Positions 1 through 8,153 of a DNA stretch of 64,000 nucleotides are shown here, piece after piece. Under the pieces are notes generated by a model that was not told the DNA's origin, did not search any database, and worked only from the letters and a program-made list of their open reading frames with translations. Made by a program: the position numbers and the translations under genes. The stretch is from Methanobacterium spitsbergense (GTDB lineage: Archaea; Methanobacteriota; Methanobacteria; Methanobacteriales; Methanobacteriaceae), in assembly GCF_019931065.1 (NCBI RefSeq), contig NZ_JAIOUQ010000007.1, positions 121,623-185,622 on the forward strand, read 5' to 3'. The number at the start of each line of letters is the position of its first letter. The stretch's first letter is position 1.

Positions 1-69
1 GGAATCAGAAACTGAGGAATCAGAAACTGAGGAATCAGAAACTGAGGAATCAGAAACTGAGGAATCAGA
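1..69 (+). repeat. 15-bp in-frame tandem repeat, about 4.6 copies
   Basis: The unit GGAATCAGAAACTGA is repeated perfectly at 1-15, 16-30, 31-45 and 46-60, followed by a 9-base partial copy at 61-69. It encodes the pentapeptide ESETE. More copies may lie upstream of the window edge. The perfect identity suggests recent slippage expansion within the acidic tail. Confidence 0.95.
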
Positions 70-160
70 AGAATCAGGGGAAGACAAATCAAAAGAATTT
101 GAACCCGAATCCGTAGAATCTGAAGAACCGGATGAAGAAGAAGAATGTAAAGAGGAATAA
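1..160 (+). CDS. rrp4: C-terminal acidic tail of a protein, probably exosome subunit Rrp4 (partial)
   Basis: The reading frame is open from base 2 to a TAA at 158-160 and gives 52 residues, almost all Glu, Ser, Thr and Asp, beginning with a repeated ESETE unit and ending in EECKEE. The 5' part of the gene lies outside the window, so no domain is visible. It is called Rrp4 only from position: in Methanobacteriales the order Rrp4, Rrp41, Rrp42, L37Ae is conserved and the next genes here are exactly Rrp41 and Rrp42. Rrp4 is the S1/KH RNA-binding cap of the archaeal exosome. Such a long repetitive acidic tail is not a standard part of the family. Confidence 0.55.
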   Translation, partial: ESETEESETEESETEESETEESEESGEDKSKEFEPESVESEEPDEEEECKEE

Positions 161-184
161 ATGGAATTAATCCAAAAATAAGGG

Positions 185-913
185 GTGATTATCATTATAA
201 CCAATACTAATCTAAACACCGGTACAGAAACCAGTGCAAGAGCCAATAATAGGGCTTTTGATGAATTGAGAAATTTAAAAATAGAAGCAGGAGTACTTGA
301 AAGGGCTGATGGATCAGCTTACCTTGAAATTGGGGGTAATAAAGTACTTGCTGCGGTTTATGGCCCAAGAGAACTTTTTGTAAGACGTTTAATGCAACCT
401 AACCGGGCTGTTTTAAGATGTAAATACAATATGGCACCATTTTCAGTAGATGACAGAAAAAGGCCCGGACCTGACAGGAGATCAGTGGAGATATCTAAAA
501 TAACATCAGAAGCACTTACTCCAGCAGTTTTCCTTGAAAAATTTCCACGTTCAACAATAGATGTTTATATAGAAGTTCTTGAAGCCGAAGGCGGAACAAG
601 ATGTGCAGGCATAACAGCAGCTTCAGTTGCACTTGCAGATGCAGGCATTCCTATGAGGGATATGGTTGTTGCTTGTGCAGCAGGAAAATCAGATGGCAAT
701 GTTGTTATCGACTTATCTGAAGTTGAAGATAAAGAGGGAGAAGCAGATCTTCCAATTGCATTGATGCCAAGAACCGGTGAAATTACACTTCTTCAGATGG
801 ATGGACACCTCACAGGGGATGAATTTGAAAAGGCCCTTGACCTTGCAATAGGTGGCTGCATGAAGATAAGTGAAGAACAGAAAAAAGCCATAAAAAACAG
901 GTATGGTGAGTAA
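185..913 (+). CDS. rrp41: Exosome complex exonuclease subunit Rrp41
   Basis: RNase PH-family protein of about 240 aa, the catalytic subunit of the archaeal exosome hexamer, degrading or tailing RNA 3' ends by phosphorolysis. Family features seen: [16 protein letters not shown], the stretch [14 protein letters not shown], the RNA/phosphate-binding [10 protein letters not shown] region, and an [14 protein letters not shown] segment (here [11 protein letters not shown]). The family's usual N-terminal DGR motif is degenerate here ([11 protein letters not shown]). It lies between the putative Rrp4 tail and Rrp42, overlapping the Rrp42 ribosome binding site. The start is uncertain: the first conventional codon, GTG at 185, sits inside the GGTGAT ribosome binding site (184-189), while an in-frame ATT at 194 has the usual 5-nt spacing. 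Confidence 0.93.
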   Translation: MIIIITNTNLNTGTETSARANNRAFDELRNLKIEAGVLERADGSAYLEIGGNKVLAAVYGPRELFVRRLMQPNRAVLRCKYNMAPFSVDDRKRPGPDRRSVEISKITSEALTPAVFLEKFPRSTIDVYIEVLEAEGGTRCAGITAASVALADAGIPMRDMVVACAAGKSDGNVVIDLSEVEDKEGEADLPIALMPRTGEITLLQMDGHLTGDEFEKALDLAIGGCMKISEEQKKAIKNRYGE

Positions 914-914
914 T

Positions 915-1706
915 ATGGTTCATATAGTTCCAGAAATCATAAAAGAAAGCGTTACCAATCTCGTAAAGAATGGAGAGAGAACAGATGGAAGAGCCTTTGA
1001 TGAATACAGGGATATATCAGTAGAACCTGGAGTAATTGAGAAGGCAGAAGGATCTGCAAGGGTTAAAATTGGAAATACTCAGATAATGATCGGTGCAAAA
1101 CCACAGTTAGGATCACCTTTCAGTGATACACCCAATGTCGGAGTTCTAATGACTAACACTGAACTTTTACCAATGGCAGCACCTAACTTCGAATCAGGAC
1201 CACCAGATGAAAATTCAGTTGAGCTTTCAAGGGTTACTGACAGATGCATAAGAGAAGGAAAGGTTGTTGATCTTGAAAAACTATGTGTAGTTGAAGGGGA
1301 AAAAGTTTGGATGATATTCCTGGATCTCCATGTGCTGGACTACGATGGTAATCTAATGGATGCAGCAGTATTGGGAAGTGTTGCAGCACTTATGAACACT
1401 AAAATCCCCACAGCCAAACTTGAGGGTGATGAAATTGTTCTTGACTACGATAACATGATACCATTACCAATCAATGAAAAAGCCTTAATGTGCACATTTG
1501 CCAAGATTGGTGGAGAAATTCTTATTGACCCTTCACTCGCGGAAGAGGAGATAATGGGCGCACGCTTATCAATAGGTATGACTGAAGATGGCAGTATATG
1601 TGCTATGCAGAAAGGTGGAGCTGAATCTTTGAACAAGGAAGAAATTTTAAAAGCAGTTTCCATTGCAAAGATTAAAACAGCAGAACTTAGAACACACCTT
1701 CCATAG
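915..1706 (+). CDS. rrp42: Exosome complex subunit Rrp42
   Basis: RNase PH-like protein of 263 aa, the inactive structural partner of Rrp41 in the archaeal exosome ring. The N-terminal [16 protein letters not shown] region and [15 protein letters not shown] are typical of the family, as is the length. ATG 915 is chosen because GGTGAG (905-910) precedes it by 4 nt; an ATG at 903 would lie upstream of that site and overlap rrp41. The rrp41 stop is at 911-913, so the two are translationally coupled. It needs Rrp41 for activity, which fits the adjacent order. Confidence 0.95.
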   Translation: MVHIVPEIIKESVTNLVKNGERTDGRAFDEYRDISVEPGVIEKAEGSARVKIGNTQIMIGAKPQLGSPFSDTPNVGVLMTNTELLPMAAPNFESGPPDENSVELSRVTDRCIREGKVVDLEKLCVVEGEKVWMIFLDLHVLDYDGNLMDAAVLGSVAALMNTKIPTAKLEGDEIVLDYDNMIPLPINEKALMCTFAKIGGEILIDPSLAEEEIMGARLSIGMTEDGSICAMQKGGAESLNKEEILKAVSIAKIKTAELRTHLP

Positions 1707-1838
1707 ATGCATTTATAACTAGTGATGTGCAAATTTATTGATCTGAACATTCATAATTGAAATTTTCATTAATTTTTTTTTATGAATAAATTTCTCATAA
1801 ACAAATTCAAAAATATTAAAATAATCTAGGTGAATAAC

Positions 1839-2108
1839 ATGGCAAGAACAAAGAAAGTGGGTATAACCGGAAGATTCGGTGCAAGGTACGGTAGAAAAGC
1901 CAAAAGGACAGTTAAATCAATAGAAGAAAACATGAAGAGGGATCATGTATGTCCTCAATGTGACAGGCCTGCAGTACGCAGAGTTTCAGCAGGAATATGG
2001 AAATGCAGAAAATGTGGAAATGTATTTACAGGCGGAGCATATCTTCCAACAACCCCTATGGGTAAAACAGCTGCAAGGAACATAAAGAGGATAGTTGGAG
2101 GTTTATAA
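1839..2108 (+). CDS. rpl37ae: 50S ribosomal protein L37Ae
   Basis: Small basic zinc-ribbon ribosomal protein of 89 aa. The pattern CPQC, then 14 residues, then CRKC (about residues 36-57) is the family zinc finger, and [14 protein letters not shown] near the N-terminus is characteristic. The start ATG 1839 follows AGGTGA (1828-1833) by 5 nt; a GTG at 1830 lies inside that binding site and is not used. The 132-bp gap before it contains a T9 tract (1769-1778 region) that may end the exosome transcript, but the following genes continue as one operon. Confidence 0.96.
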   Translation: MARTKKVGITGRFGARYGRKAKRTVKSIEENMKRDHVCPQCDRPAVRRVSAGIWKCRKCGNVFTGGAYLPTTPMGKTAARNIKRIVGGL

Positions 2109-2109
2109 A

Positions 2110-2241
2110 TTGTACAAATGTGGAAAATGCGGTACTTTAGTCGATATCAAGGGTTATACAGAATCTAAATGTCCAAGCTGCAGATACAGGATTCTTTTTA
2201 AGGAAATACCACCTGTAAGGCGTAGCATCAAAGCTAAATAA
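2110..2241 (+). CDS. rpoP: DNA-directed RNA polymerase subunit P (Rpb12-like)
   Basis: A 43-residue protein starting at TTG 2110, one base after the L37Ae stop. It has the YKCGKCG and KCPSCRYRI zinc-ribbon halves of archaeal RpoP/Rpb12, and ends in the typical basic tail with RRSIKAK. The subunit bridges Rpo3 and Rpo10 in the RNA polymerase assembly platform. The order L37Ae, RpoP, Brix protein is conserved in Methanobacteriales. The start is supported by the preceding GGAGG (2097-2101), 8 nt upstream, inside the L37Ae gene. Confidence 0.92.
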   Translation: MYKCGKCGTLVDIKGYTESKCPSCRYRILFKEIPPVRRSIKAK

Positions 2242-2252
2242 TCCTGGTAACT

Positions 2253-2747
2253 ATGTTGATTACAACGTCTAGGAAGCCCTCTCAGCGAACAAGATCCTTC
2301 TGCAAAGGTCTTGTAAGGGTTTTAAATTCAAGTTACATAAACCGGGGAAAGATGAGCATCCGTGACGTTCTAATAAAATCTTCTGAACTAGGAAATAATA
2401 CAATTGCAGTAGTATCAGAAATGAAGGGGAATCCCAGTAGGATAGATTTCCAGAATGAAACAGGTGAAGTAATCTTTTCAATGGATGTTACAGTTGGAAT
2501 TCCAAATTCCAATGCAAGCTCCAAGGGCAGGGTCCAATCTGAAGAATTGAAATTACGTTCTGAGATCCCTGAACTCAACCAACTTGGAAATATATTGGAT
2601 ATACCCCCATTCAAAGAAGATTCAGAAATAAAAAATATCCTTTTTATAAGGACGGGCGACGAGAAAAACAAGGCTATTATCGAATTTATTGGTAGTAACG
2701 GTATGGAAACAGGTCCAAAGATTTTTGTTAAGGAATGGAGGACATAA
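2253..2747 (+). CDS. Brix domain ribosome-biogenesis protein
   Basis: A 164-aa protein opening with MLITTSRKPSQRTRSFCKGL, the hallmark of the archaeal Brix/IMP4 family, whose eukaryotic relatives (Imp4, Brx1, Rpf2) assemble pre-rRNA particles. The length matches the short archaeal single-domain form. The gene follows rpoP by 11 nt and ends 1 nt before the pcc1 start, so it is part of the translation/transcription operon. A role in large-subunit rRNA maturation is inferred from the family. Confidence 0.93.
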   Translation: MLITTSRKPSQRTRSFCKGLVRVLNSSYINRGKMSIRDVLIKSSELGNNTIAVVSEMKGNPSRIDFQNETGEVIFSMDVTVGIPNSNASSKGRVQSEELKLRSEIPELNQLGNILDIPPFKEDSEIKNILFIRTGDEKNKAIIEFIGSNGMETGPKIFVKEWRT

Positions 2748-2748
2748 A

Positions 2749-3033
2749 TTGGAATATTCCAATGAAGCTGACATTCTCACAGGTATTGAAACAGAACTTG
2801 AAATCGAATTTAATACCACCAAAGAAGCAGAAATTATCTTAAAATCAATCAAACCCGAAATAAATGGATCTCCATCTGACAGAACAACTGTTAGTATTGA
2901 TATTCATGAAAATACATTAAGGATAACTATCGATGCTCAGGATACAGCATCTTTTAGAGCATCTTTGAATTCATATTTAAGATGGATAAAATTGTCATAT
3001 GAAGTGATAAATCTTAAAAATGAGTATTTATGA
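2749..3033 (+). CDS. pcc1: KEOPS complex subunit Pcc1
   Basis: A 94-aa protein with the Pcc1 fold signature: an N-terminal ELEIEFNTTKEAEII strand-helix followed by the paired VSIDIHENTLRITIDAQDTASFRASLNSYLRW half. Pcc1 is the dimerisation subunit of KEOPS, which with Kae1 installs t6A on ANN-decoding tRNAs. The start is TTG 2749, preceded by GGAGGAC (2737-2743); longer versions would run into the Brix gene. Being in one operon with exosome and ribosomal genes is usual in this order. Confidence 0.9.
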   Translation: MEYSNEADILTGIETELEIEFNTTKEAEIILKSIKPEINGSPSDRTTVSIDIHENTLRITIDAQDTASFRASLNSYLRWIKLSYEVINLKNEYL

Positions 3034-3072
3034 TTAATAAAGTATTATTACATATTAAATTTGAATAAAAAA

Positions 3073-3096
3073 TTTATATGAACCTTTTTTAAGGTT
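3073..3096 (+). promoter_or_regulatory. TATA box and leader hairpin before prefoldin beta
   Basis: TTTATATG at 3073-3080 is a good archaeal TATA box. Directly after it AACCTT (3081-3086), TTTT and AAGGTT (3091-3096) form a perfect 6-bp inverted repeat. The expected start of transcription, about 25 nt from the TATA centre, falls just after the repeat and just before GAGGTGAT, the ribosome binding site of the prefoldin gene. The repeat could be an operator between TATA and start. Confidence 0.5.
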
Positions 3097-3111
3097 TAAT
3101 GAGGTGATAAA

Positions 3112-3477
3112 ATGGAACTTCCTAAAAACATCCAACATCAAATACAACAATTCCAACAGGCACAACAACAAGCTCAGGCAATTACAATGCAGAAACAGAG
3201 CGTTGACATGCAGATAAAAGAAACTGAAAAAGCTTTAGAAGAACTTAAAAAGGTAGAAGGAGACACAGACGTCTATAAAACTGCAGGAAATCTTCTTATT
3301 AAAGTAAATCAAGAAGAAGTAACCGTAGAACTTGAAGATAAAATTGAAACTCTTAAACTTCGAGAAAAATCAGTTAAACGCCAGGAAGAACGTATAATGG
3401 CTAAACTCCAGGAAATGCAGACAACTATACAAGAAGCAATGCAGGGATCAGGAATGTCCCCGGGGTTAGGTAATTGA
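3112..3477 (+). CDS. pfdB: Prefoldin subunit beta
   Basis: A 121-aa coiled-coil protein with the prefoldin beta pattern: a long helix rich in Gln (residues 5-50), a central beta hairpin with YKTAGNLLIKVNQEEV, and a second helix ending in a Gln/Met-rich tail. Prefoldin beta assembles with alpha as a hexamer that hands unfolded proteins to the thermosome. The start ATG follows GAGGTGAT by 3 nt. Its stop TGA overlaps the TTG start of the next gene, indicating coupling. Confidence 0.95.
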   Translation: MELPKNIQHQIQQFQQAQQQAQAITMQKQSVDMQIKETEKALEELKKVEGDTDVYKTAGNLLIKVNQEEVTVELEDKIETLKLREKSVKRQEERIMAKLQEMQTTIQEAMQGSGMSPGLGN

Positions 3478-3737
3478 GGAAACTTTCAGATCAAGAACTT
3501 GATGAAATTTCCGAACTTGCAGTTAAATCTGCAGAAAATTTCATCTATTCAAAGATTCCAAAAAAAGAAGTTTTAGATCTTGATATAAAGGTCGAACTTG
3601 ACTATCACGAGGGGTTGGATGTTGATATTAATGTTGACATTCAATTCGATCCTTTATCCAAACCAGATGATGGAATTGCAGACGATGCTGTAGATTATGC
3701 TATTGCTGAAATAGACAGTTATATTGCAAAGAATTAA
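3474..3737 (+). CDS. DUF3194 family protein
   Basis: An 87-aa acidic protein beginning at TTG 3474, overlapping the prefoldin beta stop by 4 nt (TTGA). The sequence (KLSDQELDEISELAVKSAENF, then alternating Asp/Ile strands DIKVELDY and DVDINVDIQF) matches archaeal DUF3194, a family whose function is unknown and which usually follows prefoldin beta. The coupling suggests a role with prefoldin in protein folding, but this is inference from context. Confidence 0.85.
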   Translation: MRKLSDQELDEISELAVKSAENFIYSKIPKKEVLDLDIKVELDYHEGLDVDINVDIQFDPLSKPDDGIADDAVDYAIAEIDSYIAKN

Positions 3738-3818
3738 ATTTTTACAAGATTTTTTCTAATTTATTTAATAAATTTTCTCAAATCATTCTAAAAAACTCTA
3801 TAATTTGGAATAGTTGCC

Positions 3819-4499
3819 ATGATAATTCCTGTACTCGACTTGAAAAAGGGTGAAGCAGTATCTGGAAAATCAGGAATGAGGGAAACATACAAACCATTGA
3901 AAACAGTTTTCCATGATTCATCAGATCCTGTTGCTATTACACAAGCACTAAAAGATGAGGGATACAAACGCATTTATATTGCAGATTTAGATGCAATAAA
4001 TGGGTCCGGCTCCAACTTACAAATTGCAGGGGAAATAAATAATATTCTTCCTGTTATGTTAGATTCAGGAGTAAACAGTTTTAAAGGGATTGAAAAAATC
4101 CTTGACACTGTGAATAAAGTTATCATAGCAACAGAAACCATTAAAAGTCTTGATGATCTTGATGTAATATTTTCCCAAAGTTTAAAGCAAGACCTTATAA
4201 TGAGTGTGGATGTTAAAAATGGACATATTCTTGGTAAATATATAAAAGCAAACTTTAATGAGGTACTAAAGAAAATACAAAAGATTAAGCCTTTGGAGGT
4301 CATTCTTTTGGATATTTCTAGAGTTGGTACTGTTAAGGGCTTTGATCATGCACTCATTGATAGTTTCAATGTTATTGACTCCGAATTAATTCTAGGTGGA
4401 GGTATTACAGCCGAAGATGTTAAAGAATTAAATGTTTTAGGAATTGAAAACTTCCTGGTTGGAACAGCACTTCACAAAGGGATCATCAATCATTACTAA
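3819..4499 (+). CDS. HisA/HisF-related TIM-barrel protein
   Basis: A 226-aa beta/alpha barrel: MIIPVLDLKKGEAVSGKSG resembles the HisA N-terminus, YIADLDAINGS is strand 2, and ELILGGGIT plus GIENFLVGTALHKG are the two phosphate-binding ends of the half barrels. It is the HisA/HisF-related paralogue found in methanogens, not the histidine-pathway HisA itself; the substrate is unknown to me. ATG 3819 matches the usual N-terminus but has no ribosome binding site, so it may be leaderless. It stands alone between DUF3194 and a sugar kinase. Confidence 0.8.
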   Translation: MIIPVLDLKKGEAVSGKSGMRETYKPLKTVFHDSSDPVAITQALKDEGYKRIYIADLDAINGSGSNLQIAGEINNILPVMLDSGVNSFKGIEKILDTVNKVIIATETIKSLDDLDVIFSQSLKQDLIMSVDVKNGHILGKYIKANFNEVLKKIQKIKPLEVILLDISRVGTVKGFDHALIDSFNVIDSELILGGGITAEDVKELNVLGIENFLVGTALHKGIINHY

Positions 4500-4521
4500 T
4501 ACTCATTTTACAGTGTTCTGA

Positions 4522-4545
4522 TTTATTCAATGCTTATTGAATAAA
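4522..4545. repeat. Perfect 10-bp inverted repeat (hairpin) between genes
   Basis: TTTATTCAAT (4522-4531), loop GCTT, ATTGAATAAA (4536-4545) form a perfect stem of 10 pairs, 22 bp after the HisA-like stop and just upstream of the TATA element of the kinase gene. No U-tract follows, so it is not a classical terminator. It may mark a processed 3' end or be an operator for the downstream gene. Confidence 0.6.
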
Positions 4546-4560
4546 GAAATTACTAATATA

Positions 4561-4570
4561 ATTATAAGAT
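4561..4570 (+). promoter_or_regulatory. TATA box of the PfkB-family kinase, predicted leaderless
   Basis: ATTATAAGAT at 4561-4570 lies about 27 nt before ATG 4591. No ribosome binding site precedes that ATG. Together this predicts transcription starting at or next to the start codon, giving a leaderless mRNA. Confidence 0.4.
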
Positions 4571-4590
4571 AAAAATCCAAAGTGTATATC

Positions 4591-5475
4591 ATGCCAAAAT
4601 TTATTATAATAGGTCCTTTAACAAGGGACACAATTTCAAGAGATGGTTTGGTATATCACTCCACAGGAGGTGCAGTATACTATCAAGCATCAGTACTTTC
4701 AAATCTTGATGTGGATGTAACTGCAGTTATCACACTTTCACGAGAGGATGAAGAACTTTTAAATGCATTTCCTCAAAATGTGGATATAATCCCCCTGTTT
4801 TTTGATAAGACAATGAAATTTGAGAATATATATCCTAATCATAATCCTAATCACAGGATACAGAGGGCAACTGTGCCAGAAAATCCGGTTAAACCGGAAA
4901 ATCTTCCAGATGATATTGAATCCTACGATGCTGTTCTTTTATGCCCACTTTCTCCTTCAGATATCCCTATTGAAACAATAGAACACATATTCCATTATAA
5001 TGTGCCCATTTACATGGGTGCACAAGGATATTTGAGACAGTTGAAAGATCATCGAGTTATTTTAAAGCCATGGAACAATTTTGAGAAATTTTTGAGATTT
5101 GTTCAAATGATTTTCATAGACGAAGTTGAAGCAAAAGTTATGGTGGGAAGTCATAAATTGGATAAAATAGGTAACGAACTTTCAACTTTCGGCCCCCAAG
5201 AGGTAATAATCACTTGCGGAGATAGAGGTGCTGTAATTTACTCATCCATTTCTGAGCATACCTATAAAATCCCTGCTTTTACCCCTATGCAAACAATGGA
5301 TCCAACAGGTCTAGGTGATACATACATGGCGGCCTATGCAAGAAAAAGAATGGAAACATCAGACCCTGAAACATGTGGAATATTTGCTTCAATGGTTTCT
5401 ACAATGAAACTGGAAAAAATCGGTGCATTTCAAGGAAACATTACAATGGTCAATGAACGACTCGGAAAATTCTGA
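4591..5475 (+). CDS. PfkB family carbohydrate/nucleoside kinase
   Basis: A 294-aa ribokinase-like protein. The N-terminal IIIGPLTRDTISRDG and STGGAVYYQA, and especially the C-terminal DPTGLGDTYMAAYARKR with the catalytic Asp of the GxGD motif and the anion hole, define the PfkB family. It phosphorylates a sugar or nucleoside hydroxyl using ATP; the substrate cannot be read from the sequence. Start ATG 4591 is preferred to GTG 4582 because it matches the family N-terminus and sits at the predicted transcription start. Single gene, with no partners nearby. Confidence 0.88.
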   Translation: MPKFIIIGPLTRDTISRDGLVYHSTGGAVYYQASVLSNLDVDVTAVITLSREDEELLNAFPQNVDIIPLFFDKTMKFENIYPNHNPNHRIQRATVPENPVKPENLPDDIESYDAVLLCPLSPSDIPIETIEHIFHYNVPIYMGAQGYLRQLKDHRVILKPWNNFEKFLRFVQMIFIDEVEAKVMVGSHKLDKIGNELSTFGPQEVIITCGDRGAVIYSSISEHTYKIPAFTPMQTMDPTGLGDTYMAAYARKRMETSDPETCGIFASMVSTMKLEKIGAFQGNITMVNERLGKF

Positions 5476-5618
5476 AATAGAACCTAAAATAAATATTTAA
5501 TACAGACCTAGATTTTGTTTTGAAAAGGAAATGCATACTAGAATTAATTATAAATTTTAATATAAGTATAATAATAGAATGTAAATATTAAATACCAGAA
5601 TCTATGGAGCGAATAAAT

Positions 5619-6038
5619 ATGATTGAAGAAATTGAGGAAAGGATAGATGATAATTTTCATAGAGATTTATGGAAGTCCCGTGGAGAGAAACTAGTAAAAT
5701 GTGAAAAAATCTTTCATAAACCTGCAATAGATGAAACAGGGCCTTCAGAACAAATTATTTTAACCTTTGAAGATACTGATCAGATAGACATAGAAAATAC
5801 ATATAAAGTAAGTATCATTGCTAACAACATGGAGTTTGGTGTATGTGACAGTTTCAATAATCCAATGGGCATAGAATCCATAATAGGAAAGAGATTGTTA
5901 GACTATGGTGAAGTGCACTTTGATACTTTCAATGAAGATACAGGGGCTGTACAAAGGGCAACTCTGATTTTTGAAGAAGATTATGAAATAAATGTTGATG
6001 GTTATAATTTATTGATAGAAAAACATACAGCAGAATGA
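5619..6038 (+). CDS. Conserved hypothetical acidic protein
   Basis: A 139-aa acidic, soluble protein without signal peptide or membrane segment. I do not recognise the family. The N-terminus is helical and charged (IEEIEERIDDNFHRDLW), the rest looks beta-rich (KVSIIANNMEFGVC, EVHFDTF, ATLIFEEDYEI). ATG 5619 is chosen because GGAG (5606-5609) lies 9 nt before it; an upstream ATG at 5604 overlaps that site. It sits alone, followed by a small hairpin at 6099-6116 and a convergent small membrane protein gene. Confidence 0.75.
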   Translation: MIEEIEERIDDNFHRDLWKSRGEKLVKCEKIFHKPAIDETGPSEQIILTFEDTDQIDIENTYKVSIIANNMEFGVCDSFNNPMGIESIIGKRLLDYGEVHFDTFNEDTGAVQRATLIFEEDYEINVDGYNLLIEKHTAE

Positions 6039-6098
6039 GAATATTCTATAAATTTTAAAATACTACATATTCATAAATTTTTTAGATTATCAAATAGA

Positions 6099-6116
6099 AA
6101 ACATCTGGTGATGTTT
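6099..6116. repeat. 7-bp hairpin in convergent gap
   Basis: AAACATC (6099-6105), loop TGGT, GATGTTT (6110-6116). It lies between the stops of two convergent genes, where it could act as a shared transcript end. Confidence 0.45.
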
Positions 6117-6180
6117 ATATAATCCAAAATTAAGTATTTTTCTTTACTAATATAATTACTAATTAACTTAAAATAATTTA

Positions 6181-6363
6181 TTACCCCAGAAGGAATGGGA
6201 GTATTAAGAATGGAAGTAGTCCTCCTGCAAAGAATATAACTATCCCTGCTATGGTGTATGGGGTTTTCCTGTCCATTATACCCATACAAAGGAGCAGTAC
6301 ACTTATTACTGCCATAATAGGGGGAATTATATGTGAAAATAATAATACAGATGAGTTTGCCAT
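6181..6363 (-). CDS. Small two-helix membrane protein
   Basis: A 60-aa protein with two hydrophobic segments: about residues 5-27 (LLFSHIIPPIMAVISVLLLC) and 36-58 (TIAGIVIFFAGGLLPFLILP), joined by a short polar loop (MDRKTP). No enzymatic motif is visible. Upstream of the start, AAGAAGTGATC offers a weak ribosome binding site. Its function is unknown; a small integral membrane protein is all that can be said. Confidence 0.65.
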   Translation of the reverse strand: MANSSVLLFSHIIPPIMAVISVLLLCMGIMDRKTPYTIAGIVIFFAGGLLPFLILPFLLG

Positions 6364-6486
6364 TTGATCACTTCTTAAATATTTTATTTATATAATATTT
6401 TTAGGAATAATGTAACATTGATATTATTCTTTGTTCACTTAAACTTAATCTTTGAATAATTATACTCTATCCATTTTACTACTAAA

Positions 6487-8061
6487 TTATTTATTTTGTA
6501 ATTGTAGATTTTCATGGATTTCCAGCACTGAACTTCGGAGTTCTTTATCAGATTCAGCAATTAAATCGATTCTATCCACATTAATATTCCTTTGATGTAG
6601 GAATCCAACAAGTTGTACTGGTGTTATATTATCATCCAAATCTAGAATTATGGCATCTGATTCATGAGTAATTTTAATTGTACCAAATTCTGTCAATGCA
6701 TCTAGGGTTTCCTGAACTTGGGAAGTTTTAATACGGAATGAACGTGTTTTTCTAGTAATCTGTGCAATGTCAATATTCATTCTTTGAAGCACTATCAAAA
6801 TATGTCTTTCAAGAGAACCTTCCAATACATCTATGTCAATTATATCTTTTCTTCTGTTAATTCGCACTGCCTGACATATCTGTGCTACATCCCTTGCATG
6901 CGCAAATGTGGGTTTTAATCCTTCTCCACCATCATTGATGCTCGAATAAACATTCATGAATCGTTCAAAAATATTTTCATTGTATTTTTCTTCCAGATAA
7001 TCAAGGTTCATTTTAAAAACCTCAGCAACTTCGATAATATCTGGATTTTTAAGGAAGATATGTAAAGGCGCCCTTCTTAGATGTGCTTCATCCATTATAC
7101 TAATATCCAAGTTGGTTGAGAAAGCAGGTATGAAGTTACAGTGTACAATTACAGGAATACCTCTTACATAAACAACGTCCTTTTTATTTTCCATAGGAAC
7201 TATAAGCCTATTTAAAATGAGTTCATGGTCGTCTCTCTGTCTACCAAGATCATCTATTAGAAGTATGCCACCATTTGCCTTTATTGTTGGGGATGTTTCA
7301 TAAACTCCCTTGTTAACATTATAATTGGTCTCGAGTTTGTTTAAACCTAGTTCGGCTCCAGTTAAAACAAATGGGGCATGAATTTTAACCCATCTTGGGT
7401 CTTCCGGTTGTTCTGGGCACATACTATGAAAATCAGGATCATAAATTTGTATAACTTTTCCACCAAATTCAACGAACTTTGGAATCACAACTGGAGGTAG
7501 TAGATCAGACATTTTACCTGTGAGAAATGTTTTACCGGTTCCAGGAGGTCCATATATGAATATTCCCTTTCCTATGATACAAGATTCAATAAGGGATTCT
7601 TTAGCGTAGTCAACACCAATAACATCTTTAAATGTTGTTTTCACAACATCTGGCGGTATTTCAATTGGGTATCTTCCCTTTAGTTGAGCATCCATTATTT
7701 GGTAATAATCTTCGTAGCTTACAGGTGCAACACCAATATAAGGATTTTCCTCAGAAATTCCCCTGGTTTTCTCACGACCCTTTTTTGATATACTATACTG
7801 AACACTTGAAAATAAAAAACTACCACTGACAGGAGCGCATAAACCTTCTTTTTCAAGATTGCTTAGACATCTTTCCAATATATCCCAGTGAATACATGTG
7901 ATATCATTTATGGTACTGGTTTTCACAGTTCCGTAACTTGTTATAATCTTTAAAATCAAGTCATTAACAAATGGTTCTGATAGTTGAATATCTTCAATAG
8001 TTTTTGGCTGTTTAAGGATTTCAAATATGGTTTCCATTTTAGAATCATGATAATAGTTCAT
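6487..8061 (-). CDS. AAA ATPase with N-terminal winged helix
   Basis: A 524-aa protein. Residues 1-100 look like one or two winged-helix units, including a recognition-helix-like stretch. From about residue 140 there is an AAA core: Walker A GPPGTGKT, Walker B GGILLIDDLGRQ, sensor-like FSTNL, and arginine finger region EAHLRRAP. This matches a group of AAA proteins seen in bacteria and archaea with the RWV, KANGG and LIDD.GRQ signature, whose role is not established. A C-terminal 120 residues carry helical and ferredoxin-like segments. Ribosome binding site AGGTGGGG precedes the ATG. It has no operon partner. Confidence 0.8.
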   Translation of the reverse strand: MNYYHDSKMETIFEILKQPKTIEDIQLSEPFVNDLILKIITSYGTVKTSTINDITCIHWDILERCLSNLEKEGLCAPVSGSFLFSSVQYSISKKGREKTRGISEENPYIGVAPVSYEDYYQIMDAQLKGRYPIEIPPDVVKTTFKDVIGVDYAKESLIESCIIGKGIFIYGPPGTGKTFLTGKMSDLLPPVVIPKFVEFGGKVIQIYDPDFHSMCPEQPEDPRWVKIHAPFVLTGAELGLNKLETNYNVNKGVYETSPTIKANGGILLIDDLGRQRDDHELILNRLIVPMENKKDVVYVRGIPVIVHCNFIPAFSTNLDISIMDEAHLRRAPLHIFLKNPDIIEVAEVFKMNLDYLEEKYNENIFERFMNVYSSINDGGEGLKPTFAHARDVAQICQAVRINRRKDIIDIDVLEGSLERHILIVLQRMNIDIAQITRKTRSFRIKTSQVQETLDALTEFGTIKITHESDAIILDLDDNITPVQLVGFLHQRNINVDRIDLIAESDKELRSSVLEIHENLQLQNK

Positions 8062-8153
8062 TCAAACCCCACCTAAATTTACCCCAATTTATATTACCTA
8101 AATTTATCATTACAATTTATAATACTATCCAATTATCATCTAGGTATAAATTA

